Of a stretch of DNA of 64,000 bases, positions 1-11,100 are shown in pieces. The DNA is from Sporobolomyces roseus (Eukaryota; Basidiomycota; Microbotryomycetes; Sporidiobolales; Sporidiobolaceae), in assembly GCA_016617785.1 (NCBI GenBank), contig JADILM010000003.1, positions 496,001 to 560,000 on the forward strand, read 5' to 3'. The number at the start of each line of letters is the position of its first letter. The first letter of the stretch is position 1. Below the pieces are notes generated by a model. It made no database searches and had not been told where the DNA came from. It was given only the letters and a program-made list of their open reading frames with translations. The position numbers and the translations under genes are program-made.

Positions 1-917
1 GAGGTTTGGGATGAGGTCGAAGAGGGAGAAGGGGAAACTCCTCTCTCATTGTCGCGGTCATGTGGAGAAGTCGAGGGGGATGAGGAAGAAGTCGAAGAGT
101 CGTTGAGGGAGAGAGAGGCGAATCTTGGGGAAGGGGTGGCCGTGGTTCGGAGACAGGAAGGACCGGGGGAAAGAGTCGAATGACAAGGTGGTCGAGGTGA
201 CGAGAATCCCCATTCCTCCTTTTCTTCCTCATCTTCTCCATCCTCATCTTCATTCTCATCCTCGTTGTCATCGAATTCAACCGCTTCCTCATCTTCTGTA
301 CCTCCTGACTTTTGCTTCTTTGAAACTTCATCTTTTCCCGTCTCACCTTCTGTTGAAACCGCTACATCATCCCACAAAGCTTTCCTAGCAGCGGCGAGAG
401 CTGGATCTTCCCACCCTTTGATAGCTTCCCGTTTCTTCTTCTCTATGCCACTGTTTACACTCCAACTCCTCCCAGAATTGGCCAACCATCCTCTCGTACT
501 ATCACTCCCACCCGAATCGGACCCGATCGAATTCGTTCTCGATGAATTACGAGTTGAACTACCTCCTTCCGCCGAGTGACTCCTAGTTGAACTGGCGGCG
601 GAACTGATGGAATAGAATGGAGCTTTTGAACCGGTAACTCTTTCGTAATCATCGTCGTCCCTACACCCTCTCATCTCTAGTGATAACCCAGCAGGTATTT
701 GTTGACTACTAGAGTTCAAGTGGATAGCTGGTGAGACTGGGAAAGATGAACGTCGATAAGTTGAAGGGAGTGCAGCAGTGTATGCACTATTGATGCCAGC
801 TGCTTGACTGTTGGGGTTCGAGTAGGATGGTGTAGGAGTACGTGAAGTAGAAGGTGAGGAATGTGAAGATCTTCGTAAGGGAGGTGGAGTCGGAGGTGCA
901 GGCTGATGCATCATCAT
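1..917 (-). CDS. Unknown Ser/Pro-rich acidic protein, 5' part only
   Basis: The minus strand is open from ATG at 917 (three ATGs in a row; an in-frame TAA lies 6 nt upstream) to the window edge, about 305 codons with no stop, so the gene continues beyond position 1. The encoded N-terminus is low-complexity: Pro/Ser-rich for about 60 residues, then Ser/Thr-rich, then a basic patch (IEKKKREAIKGWEDP) with a short helix-like stretch (ALAAARKALWDD), then a strongly acidic Glu/Asp run, then Ser/Pro-rich again. No catalytic motif, signal peptide or membrane segment is visible. I do not recognise the family; the composition suggests a disordered regulatory or scaffold protein. A small intron near the acidic run cannot be ruled out. 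Confidence 0.6.
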   Translation of the reverse strand, partial: MMMHQPAPPTPPPLRRSSHSSPSTSRTPTPSYSNPNSQAAGINSAYTAALPSTYRRSSFPVSPAIHLNSSSQQIPAGLSLEMRGCRDDDDYERVTGSKAPFYSISSAASSTRSHSAEGGSSTRNSSRTNSIGSDSGGSDSTRGWLANSGRSWSVNSGIEKKKREAIKGWEDPALAAARKALWDDVAVSTEGETGKDEVSKKQKSGGTEDEEAVEFDDNEDENEDEDGEDEEEKEEWGFSSPRPPCHSTLSPGPSCLRTTATPSPRFASLSLNDSSTSSSSPSTSPHDRDNERGVSPSPSSTSSQT

Positions 918-2386
918 CGATTAAACCTTTGGGGAGGGAGCGACTTTGATTGCCAGATAAGGGTTTGACCACGAGGGGCGGGATAGAGCGAAAGGAAAGT
1001 CGAATGTGTGCGAAGCCGAATCTTTGAGAGTGTTTGATGGGAGAAAGAGGAAGGAGGAACGACTCGCGTGCAACGGAAAACTCTCAGCAGAAAAAAGACG
1101 CAAGTTGGATTCTAGATTCGGAAAGTGCAACCTCTGATCTGCTTGGGGAGGAAAGATTCGGCTTCGTTCGCTGGGGATCGACAGGTATGAAGAGGCCCGA
1201 AGGAAGATAGATTTCGACGTGCATCGACGAAAGCAAAAAGGGATACTGTGCGAAGCTCGTGGCTCTCAGCTGCAAAGGCTCTCGAATGGACTGGAAAGCT
1301 CCCTGGTCGTACACAGCTGCTCTATAGCAACGGACTAGAGAAGCGCGGCAAAGAAGAGAAGCGAGAAGTAATGCATTGCGACGAAAAACGAGAACTACGA
1401 AAACCTCGGATCGAGTTTTGACTGGGTCACCGAACGTCGACAAGGGCGACACTCGGGCAAGCGCCCTGAGCATACGGTTGTCGGCGCGGTCGTGGCACGG
1501 CAAAAGGAGCGTAGAAGCCTAGGAAGGGGAAGAGAAAACGAAAAAGTCAGTAAAAAATTCAATTCGCCCTAGCTTGCTTGTTTCTCAACCCCCTTCGCTC
1601 CCGATACCCTGGTGTCAAAGATCAGAGTGGTGTTGACGTAGTACTAGGTGTTTCTGCATCGTGTGAGGATTCTGAGGCCCTCCTAAGCAATTAAAAACAT
1701 AGGCTAAGTTGAAGTCATCATTTTTTGACAGGGATAGTAGGTCGACGGCGACACCGTTGGAAAGCTGACGACGCAGGCTATCGACTGGTGGCCGGAAGAA
1801 GGGAAACAGTTGAGTGGTCGTCGAGATATCGAGAATTTCAGATTTTTGGAGATTCCGAAGTGTGCGAAATTCGGATGTAGAAAGTTACGAAGACTTACGA
1901 AGAGAAATGGAAAGGTCAACCCTGGAACGATTTGATACTTGTTGCTGGTAGCTGATGATCTGAGGACGAATAGGCGAGGCAGGCGAAGGAGAAAAATAGA
2001 GCTGATGTAATGAGAAGAGTGTGATGAAAAAAAGCTGGTGACGAAGAAGGGATGTGCTGCAGCGATGTAGAGAGTTGAGATTTGCGAAAGACTGGACTAG
2101 ACTTGTGATTAGCTATTGGGGAATAGTTGAAGCTGTGGAAGAAAGTGGTTGGTAGGGAAGAAAGAAGAGAGAGGGAAAAAAATCGTTTCAAGGAAAACTT
2201 CCCTCCTCCCTCCTCCCAGAATGCGCTCTTTCTCCAGCATGCCCTGAGTAATGAGCCTCTCCTCCTCATCCTTCTTCTCCTCCGAGGTCCAGTATCATCA
2301 CAACAGCCCAGCGACTCTTCAACATTCTCCGACTCGCCTCCTCCCGATTCCTGCCCTCGCTCCTCCGACCAAATCAGACCCGAGCA
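918..2386. other. Long divergent intergenic region
   Basis: About 1.47 kb separates two head-to-head genes. It must hold both promoters and 5' leaders. Several short open frames exist on the minus strand, but none has the splice structure or composition of the neighbouring genes. I see no RNA gene, repeat or recognisable regulatory site. Confidence 0.5.
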
Positions 2387-3168
2387 ATGTCCAGTGATCT
2401 CTCAACTATCCTTCGAGTCTCCCATTTCGCCGCATTAGCTCACCAGCATCAACGCAGAAAGTCCCCTTCCTCTCCAGCTTACATCCAACACCCTCTCGAT
2501 GTCGCAAAGCGGATAGCTAGTCCTCCGAGTTCTTTAGCTGGAGGTTGCCCAATCGATGTCTTGTGTGCTGCATTGTGTCATGATATACTCGAGGATACCG
2601 AAGTGACGGAGGAAGAGCTGAGGAAGGAAGTAGGAGATAAAGTAACGGAGATTGGTGAGTTTCGCAAACTAGCATTCTTGGAACTCGACCTGACCTGATG
2701 CCGAAGACGAAAGAGCAGTTCTCGAATGTAGCGACGACAAGAACTTGGGAAAGAGGGAGAGAAAACAAGCACAGATCGATCATGCCAAAGACAAGTCGGA
2801 TTTCGCAAGTACGTTGTTCTCCCTTGTCCTCTCGCTTGTTCTCGCCTGATTCTCACCTTATGTCTTTGTGTATAGAGCACGTCAAGCTAGCAGATAAGTT
2901 GTCAAACTTGAACGATTTGATTAGTACCGAAGGAAGACCTGCTGGATGGAGTGTTGAGAGAATCCAAGTTTGTTCTCGCTTCCTCCGCTCGTCTACTGGA
3001 TATAGCTGACCTTCATTCGTCTTCCAGGAGTACTTCGTTTGGTCTAAGCAAGTCACCGATCAATGCATCTCGGTCAATCCTGGATTAGGATCAGAATTGG
3101 ACGAGCTGTATCGCAACGCTAAATTCTCGAAAGATGGAAAGGACTACAAGTGTCACCCTTCCTATTAA
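2387..3168 (+). CDS. MESH1-type (p)ppGpp / NADPH hydrolase (HDDC3 family)
   Basis: Small HD-domain metallohydrolase homologous to animal Mesh1 (HDDC3), which removes the 3'-pyrophosphate of ppGpp and also acts as a cytosolic NADPH phosphatase. Four exons (2387-2654, 2719-2808, 2876-2967, 3028-3168) give 196 residues, a normal length for the family. Visible motifs in order: HQHQRRK and a YIQHPLDVA segment (first metal His), LCHDILEDTE (the HD pair and Glu-Asp of the active site), CSDDKNL, then FAKHVKLADKLSNLNDL (second Asp region) and the C-terminal EYFVWSKQV helix. It is a stand-alone hydrolase with no synthetase, TGS or ACT domain. No ppGpp synthetase is seen in the window, so NADPH or another nucleotide is the likelier substrate. 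Confidence 0.93.
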
Positions 3169-3742
3169 GGTTGATCTTGCGATTACTCTCTACTCTCTCT
3201 CTCTCCTCGTTGGGCTTGCTCGAAGCTCGCTCCCGCATCTTCGCAAATGTCGTACTTTCATTGTCGTTCGTTCTCCTTCTTTTTTGTTGTATCTTGTTGT
3301 CTTTCTCTGCAATACCCATTTACTGATACCGCCAAACTCTCTTCCCTCTCGTTGTCGTCCTTGTAGTAGGATGAAAGATGCCCTTGTCTCCGCATCCTGT
3401 GCGAAAAGAGCCGTGCTGAGTTCCGCAGACTGCGACGTGTTTTTGCGGACTCGCTTGAACATTTCCCCCATACTTCCTTGGATTTCCTACGGATCTAATT
3501 GAAAGGAAGCGACGGAGCCGGATTACGACCAGATATCACGAGGACTTGGTTTGCTGGTTCGCTCCCTCCCTCCATTTCGGTTTCCCGATTCGGTTTCCCT
3601 TCGATGAGGGCACCACTTGCTCTCCTTTCCTCCCTTTCACTTCTCTCACCCTTTCCTCTCTCTCTCTCCTTCACTTCACTCCTCGTTTTCGACTCGCATC
3701 CCATCGCACATTCCTCCTCCCTCGCTACCAATCTCCGAAAAG
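3169..3742. other. Intergenic: MESH1 3' end and PAL promoter
   Basis: 574 bp between MESH1 and PAL. The last 130 bp are pyrimidine-rich (a CT tract around 3657-3672). The final roughly 80 bp before the PAL start resemble the same interval before the second PAL copy (6680-6757). I see no other element. Confidence 0.5.
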
Positions 3743-6373
3743 ATGCAAGCTATTCAACAACTCGCAAACGGACTTTCAAACGGTGTCAAGGAACACGCGA
3801 ACGGTACCTCCTCCTCCTCTCTCAAGAACGGTCTCAAGTCAAAGATGAACGGATCTTTACTCCCTTCGACTTCGACTCTCCAATCTCAACTCGCTGCCGA
3901 CCTCCTCGAGTCTCACTCGAATGGCGTCGAATTGACTGGTTACGACTTGACGATCGGCAAAGTCGTCGCTGCTGCTCGCAAGGGTAAAGAGGTACGCTTG
4001 GGTGAGGCAGAGGAGATCAGAACAAGGATTGACGAGAGTGTCGCATTCTTGCAATCAAAGTAAGTTTGTCGTTTCTATATCTCCGAGAATCTATTGCTGA
4101 TCTCCATCTTGCTTCGTAGACTCTCTCAATCCGTCTACGGTGTTACGACTGGTTTCGGTGGATCAGCCGATACTCGTACTGAAGATCCTCTCGCTCTTCA
4201 AAAATCGTTCGTCTTTGTTTTCTCAACTCTTCTCTCGTTGCAACTCTGCTGACACTCTTTGATACGTACACAGCCTACTCGAACATCAACTCTGTGGCGT
4301 CCTCCCCACCTCTTTCGATAACTTTACACTCGGTCGCGGACTCGAGAACTCGATGCCTTTCGAAGTTGTCAGAGGTTCAATGCTCATTCGAGCCAACTCT
4401 CTCCTTCGGTATGTTCCCTCCCGTTCTCGTCGTCTACTACTTGAAGCTGACAATTGTAAGCGTCCAAACAGTGGTCACTCTGCGATTCGATGGTCCGTTC
4501 TCGAAACTCTCGTCTCTTTAATCAACCACGACATTCTTCCCGTCATTCCCCTTCGTGGTTCCATCTCGGCATCTGGAGATCTTTCACCTCTCTCTTACAT
4601 TGCTGGAGCCCTCACCGGTCACCCCGATGTAAAGGTACGTATCGTTCGAGACGGTCGCGAGCAAATCCTCCCTTCTCCCGAAGCCCTCGCTCTCTACAAC
4701 ATCACTCCCGTCTCTCTTCAAGCAAAGGAAGGTCTCGCTGTTCTCAACGGAACTGCCGTTTCCGCTTCGTTCGCTTCGATCGTTCTCCATGACTCTCATT
4801 TCCTTCATCTCCTTTCACAGGTAAGTCCGAACCTTTCTCACTCTACTCAGATCAGCACTCACACACACCTCGCTTCGATCACAGGCTACTACCGCCCTCA
4901 CCGTAGAAGCCATGTGCGGTCACGTCGGATCTTTCTCGACTTTCTGTCACGATGTCACTCGTCCTCATCCTGGACAAATCGAGGTCGCTTCCAACATCCG
5001 AAACCTTCTCGAGGGAAGTGGTTTCGCGATTCACAACGAGGAGGAAGTCGAAGTCAAGGCAGACGAAGGTATCCTCCGTCAAGATCGTTACCCTCTTCGA
5101 TGCTCTGCTCAGGTGAGTCGCAACGAAAGCTCAGCGCCTTTTCACGCAGAGTTGCTGATGTTCTTTGTTCCAAATTCACAGTGGCTCGGTCCCATCACTT
5201 CTGATCTCGCTCACTCTCACTCCGTCCTCACTACCGAGATCAACTCGACGACTGACAACCCTCTCATCGACGTCAAGGGTGGAACAATCTGGCATGGAGG
5301 TGAGCTTACTTTCTTCTTCCTTCACGGCTCTCTGATGTACTGACTGTCTCTCTCTCTCGTAACTTCAGGTAACTTCATGGCTTCCGCCGTCACCTCTACC
5401 ACCGAAAAGACTCGTCTCGGTCTTCAACAAGTCGGAAAGATGTCCTTCGCACAACTCACTGAGCTCCTCAACTGCTCGATGAACAGAGGTCTTCCTTCCT
5501 GCCTCGCCGCTGAAGACCCTTCGACCAACTACCACGGAAAGGGATGTGATATCGCTGCCGCTGCATACACTTCTGAGCTTGGTTTCCTTGCCAACCCTGT
5601 CAGCACTCATGTCCAACCTGCCGAAATGGCGAATCAAGGTGAGTCTGATCTCTTGCTCTCTATTATCGACGCGCGAAAACTGACGAAAGCTTCGTTCTTC
5701 AGCCATCAACTCTCTCGCTCTCATCTCGGCTCGCAAGACTTCCGAAGCCAACGACGTCCTCAGTCTCCTCCTCGCTACCCACCTCTACTGCGTTCTTCAA
5801 GCTATCGACTTACGAGCGATGGAGTTCTCGTTCAAGGAGATCCACAACCCCGCGATCGTCGATTCGCTCAAGCAACACTTCGGTTCCTTCCTCTCTTCCG
5901 AATCCGAACTCAACGCTCTCGTATCCAAGGTCAAGAAGGCACTCGCCAAGCGACTCGATCAAACCGCTTCTTACGACCTCGAACCTCGATGGCACGATGC
6001 TTTCTCCTCGGCGACCGGTGCAGTCGTCGAACACCTCTCAACCTCTCCTTCCCTCGCTACTTCCGGTGCTATGAACCCCCTCCTCTCCCTCAACGAGTGG
6101 AAGAACACCTCCGCTCAAACCGCCATCGCCCTCACTCGTCAAGTTCGTACCGAATTCTGGTCGACTCCTTCTTCGCAAGCTCCCGCTCTCAAATACCTCG
6201 GTCGCAACAAGGCTCTCTACCTCTTCATCCGAGAACAAGTCGGCGTCAAGGCTCGACGAGGAGACGTCTTCGAAGGCAAACCCAACGCTACCATTGGATC
6301 TTCGGTTTCCAAGATCTACGAATCCATCAAGACTGGACGAATCAACCAAGTCCTCATCGATATGCTCGCTTAA
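3743..6373 (+). CDS. PAL: Phenylalanine/tyrosine ammonia-lyase (intact copy)
   Basis: Non-oxidative deaminase turning L-Phe into trans-cinnamate (and, in red yeasts, L-Tyr into p-coumarate). Eight exons: 3743-4059, 4120-4206, 4274-4408, 4472-4820, 4885-5112, 5182-5299, 5369-5638 and 5703-6373. These give 724 residues, close to the Rhodotorula enzyme. The MIO cofactor triad Ala-Ser-Gly is in [17 protein letters not shown]. Also visible are [15 protein letters not shown] (the catalytic Tyr loop), [11 protein letters not shown] (the His-Gln selectivity pair of dual PAL/TAL enzymes), STTDNPLID, and the C-terminal [17 protein letters not shown] helices ([18 protein letters not shown]). Start choice: ATG at 3743 sits in a CCGAAAAG-ATG context and gives the N-terminus shared with the second copy. 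The substrate call rests on family knowledge. Confidence 0.95.
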
Positions 6374-6619
6374 GAGCTGGACACCTCTCTCCCTATCTTA
6401 CCCTCCCGTTGTTGTATCTATTCTTACTTTTCTCTCCGTTCTCGTTTTTACTGGTATATCCTCACTCCTTGTGTCTTTCCTCCCCTTTCCTTATCGAGTA
6501 GAGCGATTGCTGCATTCTTACAGCCTGACAATGAAACAAATCAGTACCCTGTCTTTCCTCGGCTTCGTTTGCTTCGTCTGCGACTCAAAGAGTTGAGCTT
6601 TCTTCTTCCTTTCTCTCTC

Positions 6620-6683
<64 letters not shown>

Positions 6684-6757
6684 TCCTTCACTTCACTTCG
6701 CTCCTTCGACTCGCATCCCATCGCACATTCTCCTCCCGCGCTGCCAAGCTCAGAAAG
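6374..6757. other. Spacer between PAL copies with promoter-like CT tract
   Basis: Holds the 3' UTR of the intact PAL and the upstream region of the truncated copy. Only the last roughly 80 bp are clearly related to the region upstream of the first copy. A long pure CT microsatellite lies inside. Confidence 0.5.
6630..6679. repeat. (CT)n microsatellite
   Basis: About 24 uninterrupted CT dinucleotides, flanked by further CT-rich sequence, roughly 80 bp upstream of the second PAL start codon. The matching place upstream of the first copy has only a short CT run, so the tract probably expanded after duplication. Confidence 0.9.
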
Positions 6758-8133
6758 ATGCAAGCTATTCAACAATTCGCGAACGGACTCTCAAACGGTG
6801 TCAAGGAACACGCGAACGGTACCTCCTCCTCCTCCTCCCTCAAGAACGGCCTCAAGTCAAAGATGAACGGTTCCTTACTCCCTTCGACTTCGACTCTCCA
6901 ATCTCAACTCGCTGCCGACCTCCTCGAGTCTCACTCGAATGGCGTCGAATTGACTGGTTACGACTTGACGATCGGCAAAGTCGTCGCTGCTGCTCGCAAG
7001 GGTAAAGAGGTACGCTTGGGTGAGGCTGAAGAGATCAGACAGAGGATCGACGAAAGTGTCGCATTCTTGCAATCAAAGTGAGCTCGTCGTTTCGACTATA
7101 TCTTCGAGAATCTATTACTGATCGTCTCTGTCCGTGATAGACTTTCTCAATCTGTCTACGGTGTTACGACTGGCTTCGGTGGATCAGCCGATACTCGTAC
7201 CGAGGATCCTCTCGCTCTTCAAAAATCGTTCGTCTTTGTTTTCTCAACTCTTCTCTCGTTGCAACTCTGCTGACACTCTTTGATACGTACACAGCCTACT
7301 CGAACATCAACTCTGTGGCGTCCTCCCCACCTCTTTCGATAACTTTACACTCGGTCGCGGACTCGAGAACTCGATGCCTTTCGAAGTTGTCAGAGGTTCA
7401 ATGCTCATTCGAGCCAACTCTCTCCTTCGGTATGTTCCCTCCCGTTCTCGTCGTCTACTACTTGAAGCTGACAATTGTAAGCGTCCAAACAGTGGTCACT
7501 CTGCGATTCGATGGTCCGTTCTCGAAACTCTCGTCTCTTTAATCAACCACGACATTCTTCCCGTCATTCCCCTTCGTGGTTCCATCTCGGCATCTGGAGA
7601 TCTTTCACCTCTCTCTTACATTGCTGGAGCCCTCACCGGTCACCCCGATGTAAAGGTACGTATCGTTCGAGACGGTCGCGAGCAAATCCTCCCTTCTCCC
7701 GAAGCCCTCGCTCTCTACAACATCACTCCCGTCTCTCTTCAAGCAAAGGAAGGTCTCGCTGTTCTCAACGGAACTGCCGTTTCCGCTTCGTTCGCTTCGA
7801 TCGTTCTCCATGACTCTCATTTCCTTCATCTCCTTTCGCAAGTAAGTCCGACCCTTTTGTCACTCTGTCAGATCAGCACTCACACACACCTCGCTTCGAT
7901 CACAGGCTACTACCGCCCTCACCGTAGAAGCCATGTGCGGTCACGTCGGATCTTTCTCGACTTTCTGTCACGATGTCACTCGTCCTCATCCTGGACAAAT
8001 CGAGGTCGCTTCCAACATCCGAAACCTTCTCGAGGGAAGTGGATTCGCGATTCACAACGAGGAGGAAGTCGAAGTCAAGGCAGACGAAGGTATCCTCCTA
8101 GCTGCGAGCGTAAGAGTAGGGGGGCAACGATGA
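6758..8133 (+). pseudogene. Truncated tandem copy of PAL
   Basis: Near-identical to exons 1-5 of the intact PAL, offset by about 3,015-3,021 bp, with the same introns. Homology ends abruptly at 8098, inside exon 5 (after the DEGIL residues). The frame then runs 12 more codons into unrelated sequence and stops at 8131-8133. The copy keeps the MIO Ala-Ser-Gly site but lacks exons 6-8, about 40 percent of the protein. That part includes the TTDNPLID region and the C-terminal helical bundle needed for the tetramer and active site. A functional lyase is therefore unlikely. The break lies only about 35 bp from the convergent stop codon of the ROM2-type gene. The N-terminal reading frame is undamaged, so the loss looks recent. 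Confidence 0.93.
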
Positions 8134-8167
8134 ATGCAAACAAACAGGTAAAGAGAAAAACAGATAA

Positions 8168-11100
8168 CTACACAGATGGAGAGAACAGACTGAACGCGCG
8201 ATCTCCGTCACAGACAATGACTGTGAATCGAAAGGACAGTCAGCATACTCGTAGGGAAGGTAAGAAGAGAGATGAACGTACTCTCATTCCGAGTGGTAGG
8301 AGAAGGGAATCTTGATTGTTGACCATAAGGTGAACCATAGCGAGAGTTATTAGAGTAATAAGGAGCGGCAGAGGAGGAAGCCGAAGGTGGACTGTCTTGG
8401 AAGAGACAGCGGATATTGTTACCAGGAATAATTTGCATGAGGGCGCCCGATTCGACATGGCGAACTTCGATAAAGGTCGGTTCGAAAGCGAGGACATATG
8501 GATAGTGCAGTGCTGTATCAGGAGCGAGTGGCGTCAGTCAAGCTCAAGCGAGGGAAGCAGAGACGAAGGTGCTCACCGAAAGAAGTTGGGAATCCCTCCC
8601 ATTGAATGATCCAGTTTGACTTCGCTCGCCATCCATTCTTGTTGACGTAGAAGGCGAACTCTGCATTGGGGGCGATCTCGTCAGTATAGAGGAAGGGAAG
8701 GAGCGAGGAGAATAGTAACTCACCATCGTAACAAAGGAGGAATTCTCCATCGATTCGATAAATGGCGACAGGTTTCGCGCTCTCTCGTTTCTGAACAAAG
8801 TCGAGCGAAGAGTCTGCTGGGTCGAGCAAGCCTTGTGTGTCGAGAGTCTCGAGATCGACGATTTCGAATCCCTTGGTGCAGCCAACGCAGAGTTTCGATT
8901 TGAGGAAATGAACAGAGGAGGATTCGGTAGGGATGTAGAACTCCTGTAAGTCACCAAGCTAGACGTCAATACTGCGCATGAACAAGGGATTGACCAGCGA
9001 TGACTCACCTTGAACACTCGCAGACTTTCGTTGCTGCCTTGCAAGAATTTCCGAATCGCAGGTTGCTTCTTCCCTCGTACTTGATCGATCGGTTCGAGAG
9101 TTTTGATCGTTGATGATACGTTGCCAGACTTGACGACACATACGAGTGTTCGACCGAGACATTGACCAGCTTTGAAGAAGGTGGCATGAGCCGAGATCTT
9201 GCGTGCTCGTTTCGCAGCTCCGACTGCATCTCCAGGATCGAGGTGGTCAACGAAGAAAGTTTGGACAGCTTTGTCGGCGAGAACGATTAGGATTCCTTGT
9301 TCTTCGAGAACGTCGAGTTGAGTAACGTTGGGAACCGAGATGACTTTGACTGGTACTTTCGCCTTGTCTCGTAGATCTGCAAGGTAAACTCCATTCTCGG
9401 TACCGTAGACCATTCGATTTCCGTTGTCTGTTTGAAGACGAACGAGGTCAGAGCCCGTCGAGGGAAGAGGGGAAAGAAAGGACGACTTACCGAAAGGAGC
9501 AGCGCAAGTCAATCGGTTCGTTCCGACAAAGTAACCAGCACTGAGCGGTACCGTTTCGAAGACCAAGCTTCGTTCCCTCAACTCATTCTGACGTTCCTCG
9601 ATCTTCTCCAACCACTTCTTTCTCGCAGTCCAGGTCGAAGCCCACAAGGTGATTTGGTACCCTCGTCGACCGAGGTGAATGAAGGTGATCGCGAATCCTT
9701 GTTTGCTGTTCTTGTCGACGCCAGGTGGAGGATCTTTCGCAGTTGCTGAAGAAGTCGATTTGTTGCCCGACGATCCTCGAGCCATGAGAGATTTCGGTCG
9801 AACTACTCCAGAACGAGCCGTAGCAGCATCGTCTATCGCAGCGACGACGAGAAGTTCGAGAGGTATAGGCTATATGTAAAGCATAGGTGAGCTACAGGCC
9901 TGAAGAGTCGATTAGAGATAGCGAGACTTACTTTTCGATAGACCTTGTATTGTTCGTTCTTGCTCTTCTGCTTGACCATGAGGATCGCATGATCGAAGAG
10001 GAAGACCTGAAGCTCTGCACTCTCACTCTGCGTTCCTCCTCGTTTCTTGAGCGGTCCTTTGTAGATGAGTTCTCGTTCCTCGTCTCGTAACCGTAGATCC
10101 TGTCAAGGATAAATTGTTTCTGTCAGCTCCGATGCTACGACATCGATAGAAAAGAGGAGATACTCACAACTGCTTCACCGTTCTTGAACACTAGCTGCTG
10201 ATCGAGCTGAGCGAGGTTGAATCGATTCTCACTCTTTCCACTCTCAATGTTGACCTTGCCCAAGAATTCCCTCACCAGCTTGATCACCTTCGGTAGCGCG
10301 ATCTTGTCAGGGTTGTCTTCTGGAGTATTCTTGAGGCATGCATCTAGAAGGAGAGGGTAACGAGCCAAACGAGTCGTAGGTTTCGTCAAGTAGGCGTTGA
10401 GTTCTAGTTTTCGAGATTCGGGTAATCGTTCGGTGTCCTCGACGAATCTGGCGAATGCAGGGTTGCTTCCTTTCTCCTTTTCGAATTCGTACTTTCCGTA
10501 AAGTTGATGAGCACCGTACTTGACGAAAGGAGCGAAGTGAGGAACGAGATCGAGGAAGATATCTCCGACGTGATCGACGACGTGGGCTTGTTTTTGTCGT
10601 TTGTTGAGGAGGTCGGCGAGTCGAACGTTGACAGCGTAGATCTCGAGTACGTTCCAGAAGACTTGAGTAACGAAATCTTCTCGTCTTGCTTCGGGAATGA
10701 TATTTTGACTTCGAAGTGGTTTGATCCAAAACTGCAGAAATGGAGATATTAGGTCAGCATGATTTCGGATTCGGGAGATGAAGAATGGAACATACATCTC
10801 GTAAGTATTCGAGATCTCGAACGAAATCCCTCTCCGTGTAGAACACCTCATTGATCGCTTCTTGCCGTTTCTTCTCCGAATCTGAAGTCGAATCGATAAT
10901 ATCTTGAGGTACTGAATGAATCCACAGAGTTCCAGGTTCCTGTGAATCTTCGAGGGCGACGATCAGTTTCGAATGGAGAAAGATCGAAAACTCTCTGAGA
11001 AACGCACTCGTAAGTCTCCGAGACTGACTACCGAATCACTCCTTTTCAATCCTCCAACTCCCTCCAATCCACCACTCAACCCTTCCCTCTTCAAGTTCAA

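Noticed and set aside
1084..1503. A 139-codon minus-strand frame in the left intergenic region
   Set aside because: No family resemblance, no splice support, and ordinary composition for a non-coding frame.
4200..4207. The A-run before the PAL exon 2 donor looked one base longer in the intact copy than in the truncated copy
   Set aside because: Homopolymer counting by eye is unreliable. The constant 3,021-bp offset between the copies and the in-frame 724-residue sum both fit five A's.
4353..5204. Long frames running through PAL introns 3 and 4 in both copies
   Set aside because: They continue past good GT-AG sites into intron or the wrong frame; the spliced model matches known PAL throughout.
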